From assembly GCA_023301465.1 (NCBI GenBank), contig JALZUQ010000042.1:1-54721 (forward strand): a stretch of 54,721 bases of DNA. Reading direction: 5' to 3'. Origin of the DNA: Oligoflexales bacterium (GTDB lineage Bacteria; Bdellovibrionota_B; Oligoflexia; Oligoflexales; JALZUQ01). Both the position numbers and the translations under genes were made by a program. The notes under the pieces were generated by a model. That model was given only the letters and a program-made list of their open reading frames with translations, searched no databases and had not been told where the DNA came from. Of the stretch, positions 44,610-52,949 are shown in pieces; the stretch's first letter is position 1, and each line of letters starts with the position of its first letter.

Positions 44610-47378
44610 ATGACAAAATACGACTTTCAAAATATTGAAAAAAAGTGGCAAGAGTATTGGCGGGATAACCAGACTAACAAAACATCCGACAACTCTGATA
44701 AACCAAAATTTTATGTCCTCGACATGTTTCCATATCCAAGCGGAGCTGGCCTGCATGTTGGGCATCCTCTTGGCTATATTGCGTCCGATATTGTTGCACG
44801 ATATAAACGCCTTTTGGGTTTTAATGTGCTTCATCCCATGGGTTACGATGCCTTTGGTTTACCTGCTGAGCAGTATGCTATTCAAACAGGCCAACACCCA
44901 GCCGTCACCACCGAAAAAAACATCAAACGCTACCGCCAGCAACTGGATCAGGTCGGCCTTAGTTTTGACTGGGACCGTGAAGTACGTACCTGTGATGAAA
45001 ATTATTATAAGTGGACACAGTGGGCTTTTATTCAAATGTTTGAGCACTGGTACAACACAAAACAACAAAAGGCTCTGCCTATTGTGGATCTAGAAGCGGT
45101 ATTTTCTAAAGAAGGTAATACTAAAGTCACTGCAAATCATAGTTGTGAAGATGAGTTTAGTGCTGAAGATTGGAACGGATACTCACAATCTAAAAAAGCA
45201 GAAATACTCCACCACTACCGAATTGCATACCGAACCTATATGAATGTGAACTGGTGCGAAAAGCTTGGAACGGTTCTCGCAAATGACGAAATTAAAGATG
45301 GCTATTCTGTCAGAGGTGGTCACCCTGTCATCCAAAAACCAATGAAACAATGGTGTTTAAGAGTTGGAGCATATGCTGAAAGATTACTTTCAAACTTAGA
45401 TACACTTGATTGGCCATCTTCTCTTAAAGAAATTCAAAAGCACTGGATTGGAAAATCGATAGGTGCGAGTCTTTATTTTCAGGTTGCAAACCATACCCAA
45501 AAACTAGAAGTCTTTACTACAAGGCCAGATACTGTCTTTGGTGCGACCTTTATGGTGATAGCACCCGAACATCCACTTGTAGCTGAGTTAACTACTGAAT
45601 CTCAAAAGTCAGATGTTGATACTTATGTATTGAACGCATCCAAAAAAACAGAACGTGAACGCATGAAAGACGGAGCGGAAGCAACGGGTGTGTTTACAGG
45701 TAGTTACTGTGAACATCCGTTTGAAAAAGAAACTCAGATTCCTATTTGGATCAGTGATTATGTCCTTGCCGGTTATGGCACTGGTGCAATCATGGCTGTT
45801 CCTGCACATGATGAACGTGATTACGCTTTTGCTAAAAAGTTTGATATCTCTATTAAACAAGTTATTTCAGGCGGAGATATTTCTGAAAATGCATTTACAT
45901 CCCATAACGGTAAATTAATAAACTCAGGTTTTCTTGATGGCCTCAAAGTAAAAGTCGCTATCAAAAAAGCATGTGATGAAGCAGCAAAAATTAAAGTTGG
46001 CCTTAAAAAAACTCAATACCGCTTAAGAGACGCGATTTTTTCACGCCAAAGATATTGGGGTGAACCCATCCCGATTTCGTACCAAGATGATCTTGCAAAG
46101 CCACTCGACATGAGTGAACTACCTCTTGTTCTACCTGACATAGATACTTATCAGCCCACTGCCGAGGGTGACCCTCCTTTAGGCCGTGCGAAAAGCTGGA
46201 AAGACAAAGACGGCAACCCTATTGAACTTACCACTATGCCAGGGTTTGCTGGATCTTCTGCTTACTACCTTCGGTATATGGATCCTCAAAATAGTGAAAT
46301 GCTTGTAGACCCTGCAAAGGCAGCATACTGGGGCCAAGTAGACCTTTATGTTGGAGGAGCCGAGCATGCAACCGGCCACCTGATTTACTCACGTTTTTGG
46401 AATAAGTTTTTATATGATATTGGAACGGTTTCCCACGAAGAACCTTTTCAAAAAATTATCAACCAAGGAATGATTCAAGGTAACTCTGCCTTTGTATACC
46501 GTGTCAAAGACACAAACCACTTTGTTTCTTATGGGCTTAGAAAAAAACATGATGTAACGCCTATTCATATTGATATTTCCATGGTGAATGCCACGGATCA
46601 ACTAGATATCGAGGCATTCAAAAAATGGAGAAAAGAGTTTGAGTCTGCCACCTTTGAATTAGAAGATGATCAATATGTTTGCGGACGAAGCGTCGAAAAA
46701 ATGTCAAAAAGCTTATACAATGTGGTGAATCCAGACAATATTTCAAAAGAATATGGTGCAGATACTCTCAGACTTTACGAAATGTTTTTAGGACCTATTG
46801 AGCAATCAAAGCCCTGGAATACACATGGAATTGAGGGAGTCTACCGATTTTTATCCAAGCTATGGAGACTTTTTCACAATGACGAAAGTTTTGAAGTAAC
46901 AAATGACAAACCTACAGATGATGAGCATAAATCATTAAACACGCTTCTTAAGAAAATCACAGAGGATATGGAAAGTTTTTCTTTGAATACGTCAGTGAGT
47001 GCATTTATGATCTGTGTCAATAATCTCGCAAAGAGCCAATGTCGTAAAAGAGAGATCTTAGAGCCATTATTGATTGCTCTATCACCTTTTGCACCACATA
47101 TTTCAGAAGAACTTTGGCAAAAGTGTGGACATAACAAAAGCATTACCCTGGCTGAGTTTCCGAAAGTAAATACAAAATACTTAACAGAAGATGCCGTAAA
47201 GTACCCTGTAAGTGTTAACGGTAAAATGAAATTCCTGCTAGAGCTTCCTAAAACCATGAACAAAGACCAAATCCAAGAATCGCTTCAAGGAGATGATCGC
47301 TTTGTTTCATTAACAGAAGGCAAAACCATCAGAAAGATGATCATTGTCCCCGGTAAAATCATTAATTTGGTGATGTAG
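44610..47378 (+). CDS. leuS: leucyl-tRNA synthetase
   Basis: Class I synthetase that attaches leucine to tRNA-Leu. The HIGH equivalent is in SGAGLHVGHPLGY and KMSKS is in VEKMSKSLYN; the CP1 editing domain (TTRPDTVFGATFMVIAPEHP; GTGAIMAVPAHDERD) is present. At 922 residues it is longer than the 860 of E. coli. Extra segments occur before MKQWCLRV (AEDWNGYSQSKKAEILHHYR) and before KMSKS (VSYGLRKKHDVTPIHIDI). This layout is the one I know from Bacteroidota. ATG 44610 has no strong SD; TTG 44595 is less likely. The next gene starts three bases after the stop. Confidence 0.97.
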   Translation: MTKYDFQNIEKKWQEYWRDNQTNKTSDNSDKPKFYVLDMFPYPSGAGLHVGHPLGYIASDIVARYKRLLGFNVLHPMGYDAFGLPAEQYAIQTGQHPAVTTEKNIKRYRQQLDQVGLSFDWDREVRTCDENYYKWTQWAFIQMFEHWYNTKQQKALPIVDLEAVFSKEGNTKVTANHSCEDEFSAEDWNGYSQSKKAEILHHYRIAYRTYMNVNWCEKLGTVLANDEIKDGYSVRGGHPVIQKPMKQWCLRVGAYAERLLSNLDTLDWPSSLKEIQKHWIGKSIGASLYFQVANHTQKLEVFTTRPDTVFGATFMVIAPEHPLVAELTTESQKSDVDTYVLNASKKTERERMKDGAEATGVFTGSYCEHPFEKETQIPIWISDYVLAGYGTGAIMAVPAHDERDYAFAKKFDISIKQVISGGDISENAFTSHNGKLINSGFLDGLKVKVAIKKACDEAAKIKVGLKKTQYRLRDAIFSRQRYWGEPIPISYQDDLAKPLDMSELPLVLPDIDTYQPTAEGDPPLGRAKSWKDKDGNPIELTTMPGFAGSSAYYLRYMDPQNSEMLVDPAKAAYWGQVDLYVGGAEHATGHLIYSRFWNKFLYDIGTVSHEEPFQKIINQGMIQGNSAFVYRVKDTNHFVSYGLRKKHDVTPIHIDISMVNATDQLDIEAFKKWRKEFESATFELEDDQYVCGRSVEKMSKSLYNVVNPDNISKEYGADTLRLYEMFLGPIEQSKPWNTHGIEGVYRFLSKLWRLFHNDESFEVTNDKPTDDEHKSLNTLLKKITEDMESFSLNTSVSAFMICVNNLAKSQCRKREILEPLLIALSPFAPHISEELWQKCGHNKSITLAEFPKVNTKYLTEDAVKYPVSVNGKMKFLLELPKTMNKDQIQESLQGDDRFVSLTEGKTIRKMIIVPGKIINLVM

Positions 47379-47381
47379 TAA

Positions 47382-47942
47382 ATGATCAAGGTGATGAGTG
47401 CAGCAAAATTTGAAGTAACTCCTCTTCTAGAGGAGCTTAAAAACCGCGGGATTCAACATGAATACCTTGAACTTGGCGTAGGTGTATTTGAGTCTTTAAA
47501 GACTATTCACCACAACATTCATCTATTCAAGAATGCCAAAATTATTTTCATAGGATCTTGTGGAACTCAAACTGAGTTTTATAAACCTGAAACCTTTGAA
47601 ATCAATAAACTTTCATGGCTACCACTAGCAGAACGAACTCAAATGGCTCACCGCATTGAAGACTGCGACCCGGAAATCAATTTAGAAACAATATCCTCTT
47701 TTCCTAAACGGCATGTGGTGTGTTCCAGTAACTTGAGCTTGACCAATAAAGGTCTATCTAAAGATCAAGTAGAGAACATTGAGTCTTATGGAGTTGTTCG
47801 TGCCTTAAGTTCTGTTACAGATAAGATTCATGTTTTTCTAACCTCTACAAACCAAGTTGGAGCGAGTGGGCATGATCAATGGCTTCAGCACTTCAAAAAT
47901 GCTGCTATGGTCATTAAAAGTGATATTGTTGGTATCTTGTAA
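47382..47942 (+). CDS. nucleoside phosphorylase-like protein
   Basis: A 186-residue protein resembling the phosphorylase/nucleosidase superfamily in outline: an N-terminal MIKVMSAAKFEVTPLLEEL, a strand IIFIGSCGTQ in the place of the phosphate-binding GxxG segment, and a late VFLTSTNQVGASGHDQW helix start. It may be a nucleosidase acting on a base or nucleoside such as futalosine or methylthioadenosine; the substrate is not clear. GGTGAT lies before ATG. Cotranscribed with leuS. Confidence 0.65.
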   Translation: MIKVMSAAKFEVTPLLEELKNRGIQHEYLELGVGVFESLKTIHHNIHLFKNAKIIFIGSCGTQTEFYKPETFEINKLSWLPLAERTQMAHRIEDCDPEINLETISSFPKRHVVCSSNLSLTNKGLSKDQVENIESYGVVRALSSVTDKIHVFLTSTNQVGASGHDQWLQHFKNAAMVIKSDIVGIL

Positions 47943-48081
47943 GTTGTTTCTCTATAGGCTATCAAGGAATAAAAGCGTTCAAGAAAACTAAAAACCCTTA
48001 GCTTTTAGATAGTTACTCCGACATTGACATGCTCTCAAGATTAATTATATGACGTGTGCTCATATGTTAGGCGATAAAAAC

Positions 48082-48858
48082 ATGTCTCTTCTTAAAGTTA
48101 TCTCGATTACTCTACTTTTAAACTCTCAGCCACAAGCTGGATTTTTTGATAAATTAAGCCCTCAGCAAAAACAAGAAAAAATTGAAAAAATAATCAAAGA
48201 AAGAACGATAGTTTTACTAGAAGTAAAAGGAGGCGTAAAAAGCAAACTTGTATTCATAGACTCTTTTGACCCTAAATATAACAATGGCCGCATAGCGTAC
48301 AAAAGTGTTTATAAAGGAACAGAACCTACCAATGGCAGAGGTTTTGATAATCTTTCTAACATATACTTGGTCCAGATGTACCCGCAACCAAAGATTCAAG
48401 TTGAAGGTGATTTTAACTCTAATAAAGTAAAAGTTTTTAATCAAATTTGGGGCGGAACTTCCAACCGTAAAATAATCATTGTTAATAGTTGGTTTGAGCA
48501 ATATGAGCAGATACTCCCAGACTCTTACTCCATAAAACCTTTCGACCCAAAAGTTACTATTTACGAAGAAAACAGAATAGAATTCCCACACCTAGGGGTT
48601 TCAAATGAATACGATTTTATTGTTTTATCAAATAGTTATCTCTTGGTATCAAAAAAAAATAAGTATTTTAATTACCCACTACTTTCTAAGACGGAACGAT
48701 CAACCTCAAAACACAACTTGTTAATTCTGTCACCCGAGCAAAAAACAGAAGTGTCTAGACTGAGTAGCGGTGTAGAATTTGAAGCTTACCTAAAGAAAGC
48801 CTATCGTCGTTTGAAACGCAATGGTTTGCTAGGTTGTAGCGATGCATTTACAAAATAA
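48082..48858 (+). CDS. secreted orphan protein
   Basis: A short signal peptide (LLKVISITLLLNSQPQAG) precedes about 240 residues with mainly beta character and several Tyr/Lys-rich segments (VLSNSYLLVSKKNKYFNYP). No family. The mature protein has one cysteine only, near the end in LLGCSDAFTK, with Cys seventh from the end and Phe three residues after SD. ATG 48082 has AGGCG at good spacing; ATG 48049 is less likely. It stands alone. Confidence 0.65.
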   Translation: MSLLKVISITLLLNSQPQAGFFDKLSPQQKQEKIEKIIKERTIVLLEVKGGVKSKLVFIDSFDPKYNNGRIAYKSVYKGTEPTNGRGFDNLSNIYLVQMYPQPKIQVEGDFNSNKVKVFNQIWGGTSNRKIIIVNSWFEQYEQILPDSYSIKPFDPKVTIYEENRIEFPHLGVSNEYDFIVLSNSYLLVSKKNKYFNYPLLSKTERSTSKHNLLILSPEQKTEVSRLSSGVEFEAYLKKAYRRLKRNGLLGCSDAFTK

Positions 48859-49054
48859 AGAAAATAGCAAATAAAACAGAATTGATAAAAAATTTTAGTT
48901 ACTTTTGAGTTTGTAGATCACTGCAAAATACCGCTAGATTTCTCATGTAGTAAGAGCATCAAATTTATTGTGAAAAACCACAAAGGAAATATGCACCCTT
49001 CTTCATTATTTATAACCATGCTATTATTAAATTATTAAAATGATGGAGTGCTCT

Positions 49055-49765
49055 ATGAATTTCTTTATAAAACTTAGTATATTTGTAGTTTTAATGAATG
49101 GTTTAATTTGCAATGGACAAGATAATGAAACAAAAGAACTAATAGTGGAACTAGAGACAGCAAATCATTTTGATGGAACTTTGAAAACATACAATCAAAT
49201 CATCGCCGTTGGTTCTATAGTAGTCTATTTTACGATTTTATCACAAACAGATGACCCTGTTATACATTTTTTAACTATGGCTAGTTTAATTGGAATTAAT
49301 ATAGCAAATAAAGCGATAAGAAATATCTTCAATAAAAAACTTCTTGAGCCTAAGCGAGAAAAGTTTACAAAACTATCTATTACGAGGCTATATTATTTAG
49401 AAAAACTAATTTTGCAGCTACCACGTGAGATAAGGGCTGAGATTGATCTATTCAAAAATGATTTGATAAAAAAATCATTGAATAGCGAATTATTAAAAGT
49501 ACCTGAAAAACAGAGGCTGGCAACAACAACGCTGCTCGCATTTACATCGTGGACAACAAGAAGCCAAAATGCACCTGATTTCTGGTTAACTTATTCGAAG
49601 AGCGAAAAAGGATCTCATCATATTGATAGTATTGTTGCCGTCATGCAATCACTAGAGGTTTTATTTGTTGAAAGAAATCATATCTTGGGTGAACAGATTC
49701 AGCTTAGTTTAAGTGGCTTATCAAAATCATGTAGGTCATTGCTTGAGCAAACAATTACACTTTGA
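49055..49765 (+). CDS. exported orphan protein with membrane segments
   Basis: A signal-like N-terminus (FFIKLSIFVVLMNGLICNGQ) is followed by two further hydrophobic stretches (IIAVGSIVVYFTILSQ; VIHFLTMASLIGINIANKA) and a helical soluble part. No family. The C-terminus reads LSKSCRSLLEQTITL with Cys eleventh from the end, similar in place to other exported proteins here though with Leu in place of Phe. ATG 49055 follows GGAGTG and is preferred over ATG 49040. Confidence 0.65.
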   Translation: MNFFIKLSIFVVLMNGLICNGQDNETKELIVELETANHFDGTLKTYNQIIAVGSIVVYFTILSQTDDPVIHFLTMASLIGINIANKAIRNIFNKKLLEPKREKFTKLSITRLYYLEKLILQLPREIRAEIDLFKNDLIKKSLNSELLKVPEKQRLATTTLLAFTSWTTRSQNAPDFWLTYSKSEKGSHHIDSIVAVMQSLEVLFVERNHILGEQIQLSLSGLSKSCRSLLEQTITL

Positions 49766-50057
49766 GGTTAGCTCATATATTTAATGTTTCTGGTAAATCA
49801 TATAGCAAAGATAGAAAGTTAACTGAACGTAGATCAAAATCTTAAATTATCAATGAATGATACCTTTTGTTGAATCACTCCGTTAACGCAGATTCACGCA
49901 GACACGCAAAGAGTTACACAGACATTTAGAGAAAAAAGACGCTAGGACTCTAAAGCAAATTTCTAGACAGAGTTAAAATCACTTTGTAACAAATTGATTT
50001 GAATAACTAAATTAGACAATGTTTATTATTTGATCACGATGTGTTAGTCAAAAGATC
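49766..50057. other. intergenic region with degenerate ACGCAGA repeats
   Basis: About 290 bp. From 49884 to 49922 it contains ACGCAGA-type units (AACGCAGATT, CACGCAGAC, ACGCAAAG, ACACAGAC), which look like a decayed short tandem repeat. The rest is AT-rich without visible gene or promoter beyond a poor -10 region. Confidence 0.45.
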
Positions 50058-50489
50058 ATGAAAAGACTCTATTACTACACTCTCTATTTTAGCCTTACTT
50101 GCCTTCCCTCTTTAGGGCAAGCTACTCCCACACCGCAGCATTGCTTTCATTCGTTTACTGCTCTTGAAAAAATAATACAAAACCAACCTGTTATTCCAGG
50201 ATTCCCATGGGAGATAAGTCTCAAAGGAGCCTTATTAAGTCAGCGTTCTCGCCAGCAAGCGAGATATGTGGAACCTACTATTCAAATTCAAGGTGATCAT
50301 AATAAAATTTTTTTCCCTCTTAATAAGATAGAGCCTATCGTCGAACATGTTCAATTATTTAGTTTTGGATCTGTTGATCAAGGTAAATTTGACTACTATC
50401 CAAAACCACAAAAAACACTTCTGACATTGATTTTCCATACCCTAAACCACATCCATCCATTATGGATTATTATAGGCGGCAAGCCCTAA
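50058..50489 (+). CDS. N-terminal part of a frameshifted secreted protein
   Basis: Signal peptide (LYYYTLYFSLTCLPSLGQA) and about 120 further residues. The CFHSF right after the cleavage region (Cys29) matches the Cys-x3-Phe pattern seen at the C-termini of other exported proteins in this window. The frame ends at TAA 50487, while the continuation is found in another frame from 50393 on. The A6 run at 50410-50415 is the likely slip point: reading on in the second frame gives NTSDIDFPYPKPHPSIMDYY. The two halves together would be about 418 residues. Confidence 0.6.
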   Translation: MKRLYYYTLYFSLTCLPSLGQATPTPQHCFHSFTALEKIIQNQPVIPGFPWEISLKGALLSQRSRQQARYVEPTIQIQGDHNKIFFPLNKIEPIVEHVQLFSFGSVDQGKFDYYPKPQKTLLTLIFHTLNHIHPLWIIIGGKP

Positions 50490-51313
50490 ACCAAATTAGA
50501 AATAGCTATAAAAAACAAAAAATTCCTTGGAAAGCATGGCAAACCATTGAAACAGATGAATTTTCACTTAGTCAACACCGCAGTTTTCAAGTCGCAATCG
50601 CTCGTCAAAAAAAACTGAGGGCCTACGGTCGGCTGTATATTGGCAGTAAGTTTTTGGGCGCAGAACAAGATCTGTTTGGAGATCAGACTCAATTTGTACA
50701 ATCCGAAAGTTTTGGCATAAAAAACAAAAAATTCCCTAATTATTTACTACCCATTGAACGTCTACTATCAAGGTTCCAAATTGAGGAAAACCCTATTGCT
50801 GATCTTCGCAAACAATTTCCAAATTACACGATCGTTGAAATTGGTCGACTCTATGTTGATAGTAATTACCCTGAAGCTGAACGCCAAGTAGCAAAAAAAG
50901 CATTGTTCAGCACCATGGTTAGAATCATGAAAGAAACTTCTCCTGAATTAAATCTGAATAAAGTAATCATGGTAGTATCTTCTGGACCCTTTGGCAGCCG
51001 TGTCTACCCGGGAGAGTTTGGAGTAGTTCCTATTATGAAAACCAAACTGAAGTTTGCAGATATGCTAGAAGACATTGATGACAAGGCAACTAAAATTGGA
51101 GGCACCCCTATAAAATTTAATTGGGTAGACTCTGCTGATTCTGTATTTGAAGACCACCATCAAGAAAAATTCAGAGATCTTTCAATTTTAGCAACAACTG
51201 CAGATCAAGTAGAACAAAAATTAAAAGAAGGTGGGAATTATTTTTCTGGCTTTCCGAGACTAGAGGAAATACTTTATCAAACCTACGAGTCAAAATTGGA
51301 TGAACCATTATAG
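50462..51313 (+). CDS. C-terminal part of the same protein, GNAT/FeeM-like
   Basis: A 283-residue ORF overlapping the previous one in another frame. A region IVEIGRLYVDSNYPEAERQVAKKALFSTM recalls the core of GNAT-like N-acyltransferases or N-acyl amino acid synthases (EIGRLxV followed by an acyl-CoA-binding-like loop and helix), and SSGPFGSRVYPGEFGVVPI would be the following strand. The match is weak. ATG 50462 has no SD, which supports its being the downstream half of one gene and not an independent gene. Confidence 0.55.
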   Translation: MDYYRRQALNQIRNSYKKQKIPWKAWQTIETDEFSLSQHRSFQVAIARQKKLRAYGRLYIGSKFLGAEQDLFGDQTQFVQSESFGIKNKKFPNYLLPIERLLSRFQIEENPIADLRKQFPNYTIVEIGRLYVDSNYPEAERQVAKKALFSTMVRIMKETSPELNLNKVIMVVSSGPFGSRVYPGEFGVVPIMKTKLKFADMLEDIDDKATKIGGTPIKFNWVDSADSVFEDHHQEKFRDLSILATTADQVEQKLKEGGNYFSGFPRLEEILYQTYESKLDEPL

Positions 51314-51316
51314 TAT

Positions 51317-51898
51317 TTATTTAGTGGTTAAAGCTTCAAAACAAAGCTTTAGTTTATCAAAACTAAATTTTTCGTTTTTCACACGACTTACCGATATCAT
51401 CACAATAGCCCCCATAAGAGCATGGTGTATTATTTGAGAACAAGATTCTAACGAATAACGAAGTATCAACTCTTCTTTTGCAACCCCATGAGCTAGTATA
51501 GAAGAAACCTTACTTTCCCCTTCAGCAAGAGCAGATGACGCAACTCTTCTGAGAGAATTCTCTGGGTCTGGTGCACCTGCCCCCGACAAAAAAATAGCTA
51601 CTTGCTCTGGGTGTTTGGTAGCCCAAGAGAGGTTCCCTTTTAAATAAGCAAACATCTGCTCTTTGGAACCCCGCCCTGAAGCTTTATCTATAAACTTTGA
51701 TGTGATTTCTTGATTAAAACTGACACAGTATTGGATCAATCTATCGTATAAATCTTGCTGTTTTGGAAAATAGTAAAAAACATTGGAAGGTCGCATCTTT
51801 AATCTTGCAGCGATAGCATTAGAGTTTGTCTCTTTTAAACCTCGCTCCCTGATGCATCGAATGGCTTCTTCAAGGATTAGCTTTTCTTTTGCTCTCAC
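51317..51898 (-). CDS. TetR-family transcriptional regulator
   Basis: An N-terminal helix-turn-helix (about 10-50; TNSNAIAARLKMRPSNVFYYFPKQQDLYDRLI) has the classic TetR spacing, followed by a helical ligand-binding domain of about 140 residues. GTG start with GAGG upstream. It is divergent from the HTH gene at 52028, and a 26-bp palindrome lies in between, so it likely controls that gene and itself. The ligand is unknown. Its stop is only four bases from the convergent frameshifted gene. Confidence 0.88.
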   Translation of the reverse strand: MRAKEKLILEEAIRCIRERGLKETNSNAIAARLKMRPSNVFYYFPKQQDLYDRLIQYCVSFNQEITSKFIDKASGRGSKEQMFAYLKGNLSWATKHPEQVAIFLSGAGAPDPENSLRRVASSALAEGESKVSSILAHGVAKEELILRYSLESCSQIIHHALMGAIVMISVSRVKNEKFSFDKLKLCFEALTTK

Positions 51899-51982
51899 TG
51901 CCTCAAAACCTCATTTACTTTTAATATTATGATCATAGGCTAGAACTTATCGAAGATCTACAAATTTAATTGACTTATCTAA

Positions 51983-52008
51983 AATATTAGATTAGTTAAT
52001 CTAATATT
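51983..52008. promoter_or_regulatory. 26-bp palindromic operator
   Basis: Perfect arms AATATTAGATTA (51983-51994) and TAATCTAATATT (51997-52008) with a 2-base centre. It overlaps the region after TTGACT (51970-51975) where the -10 would be, 20 bases before ATG 52028. Binding by the divergent TetR protein would block transcription of the HTH gene. Confidence 0.75.
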
Positions 52009-52027
52009 GATTTTATGAGTTTATTAC

Positions 52028-52408
52028 ATGGCAGTTAAAGCATTAAATTTATTAAAGAAAGAGCTGGATTCTCGAAAAAGCAGAAATCCTAATTACTCTC
52101 TTCGAAGTTTTGCTCGAAGCCTCGATATTTCTCCATCGAGGCTTTCAGAAATTTTATCAGGCCAGCGTATGTCCATGAAAACGGCAAACAAAATTGCGAC
52201 CAAACTAAAACTTAATGAAAACGCTAAAGCTGAGTTTACTAAATCCATACATAACCAAAAAATGATTTTCAAAAAGAGCAACACAGCCCCTAGCCCAGCA
52301 GTTTTTACTTTAAATCTTTCGACAAATGATCTCAAAGTTCTTCTATCTAAACTAGAAAAGCTGTCTCACAACAAGAAAACAAGTTCAATAAAAATCTCGG
52401 TGCATTGA
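52028..52408 (+). CDS. TIGR02147-like helix-turn-helix protein, short form
   Basis: A 126-residue protein whose first 80 residues resemble the N-terminal domain of TIGR02147 regulators (KELDSRKSRNPNYSLRSFAR, then SPSRLSEILSGQRMSMKTANKIATKLKLNE). The usual 200-residue C-terminal part is replaced by a short sheet-like tail (FTLNLSTNDLKVLLSKLEKL). It may be a DNA-binding protein that antagonises full-length relatives. It sits behind the palindrome opposite the TetR gene. Confidence 0.75.
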   Translation: MAVKALNLLKKELDSRKSRNPNYSLRSFARSLDISPSRLSEILSGQRMSMKTANKIATKLKLNENAKAEFTKSIHNQKMIFKKSNTAPSPAVFTLNLSTNDLKVLLSKLEKLSHNKKTSSIKISVH

Positions 52409-52422
52409 ACCTATAAAGACTG

Positions 52423-52449
52423 CCCCCCATTTTGAATTAAAATGAGGGG
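52423..52449. terminator. hairpin between convergent genes
   Basis: CCCC(C)CATTTT and AAAATG(A)GGGG form a stem with one mismatch around GAATT. A T run is missing, so termination strength is uncertain. It lies between the HTH gene and the convergent lipoprotein gene. Confidence 0.45.
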
Positions 52450-52469
52450 AGCTTGCAAATTCAATATTC

Positions 52470-52949
52470 TTAAAAGCCTGTTCGTACGAAGGTCGTGACA
52501 TCATCACTAAAGGCGTTGGGGTAATCAGAATCACACTCTAGTTGCAACTCTCCTGAGAGGTCTAAAATTGTATAAATACAAAAATTTTGCATATCAACTA
52601 TCACTGGAAAATCCTTAGAGCTTTTATCAATTTTTGTAATGACCTCAGAGAACTTACCTTTTTCAGAACTAAGAATTTTTATTTCAAAACTCAACTGAAG
52701 TTCGCCTTCTACATACAGTTCCAAAAAACCTGTTCCGTCTGCATTAAACTTTCTGATTTGCTTAATACCAAGGGCATTTGACATCCACTGCCCCTCGAAA
52801 TCATTAGCCTGCGATTGTGCACTACTCATAATATCTTCTATTTTTCCTTGCTCTGAAATAATTTTATCTACAAGTTTTTCACCTGCGTCTGATGCACCAC
52901 AACTACAAAGAAACCCTACTAGACCTAAAGTGTACATTAAATTTTTCAT
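52470..52949 (-). CDS. putative lipoprotein
   Basis: The signal ends in GFLCSC with a lipobox-type LCSC, followed by GASDAG. A helical segment (KLVDKIISEQGKIEDIMSSAQ) leads to a beta domain of about 100 residues (WMSNALGIKQIRKFNADGTGFLELYVEGE) resembling lipocalin-like small lipoproteins in layout, without firm assignment. ATG 52949 with AGGAG is preferred to the upstream in-frame GTG at 52967. It faces the 645-bp non-coding region. Confidence 0.7.
   Translation of the reverse strand: MKNLMYTLGLVGFLCSCGASDAGEKLVDKIISEQGKIEDIMSSAQSQANDFEGQWMSNALGIKQIRKFNADGTGFLELYVEGELQLSFEIKILSSEKGKFSEVITKIDKSSKDFPVIVDMQNFCIYTILDLSGELQLECDSDYPNAFSDDVTTFVRTGF

Noticed and set aside
49884-49922. ACGCAGA repeats as a CRISPR array
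   Set aside because: Units are under 12 bases, degenerate, and have no regular spacers or cas genes nearby.
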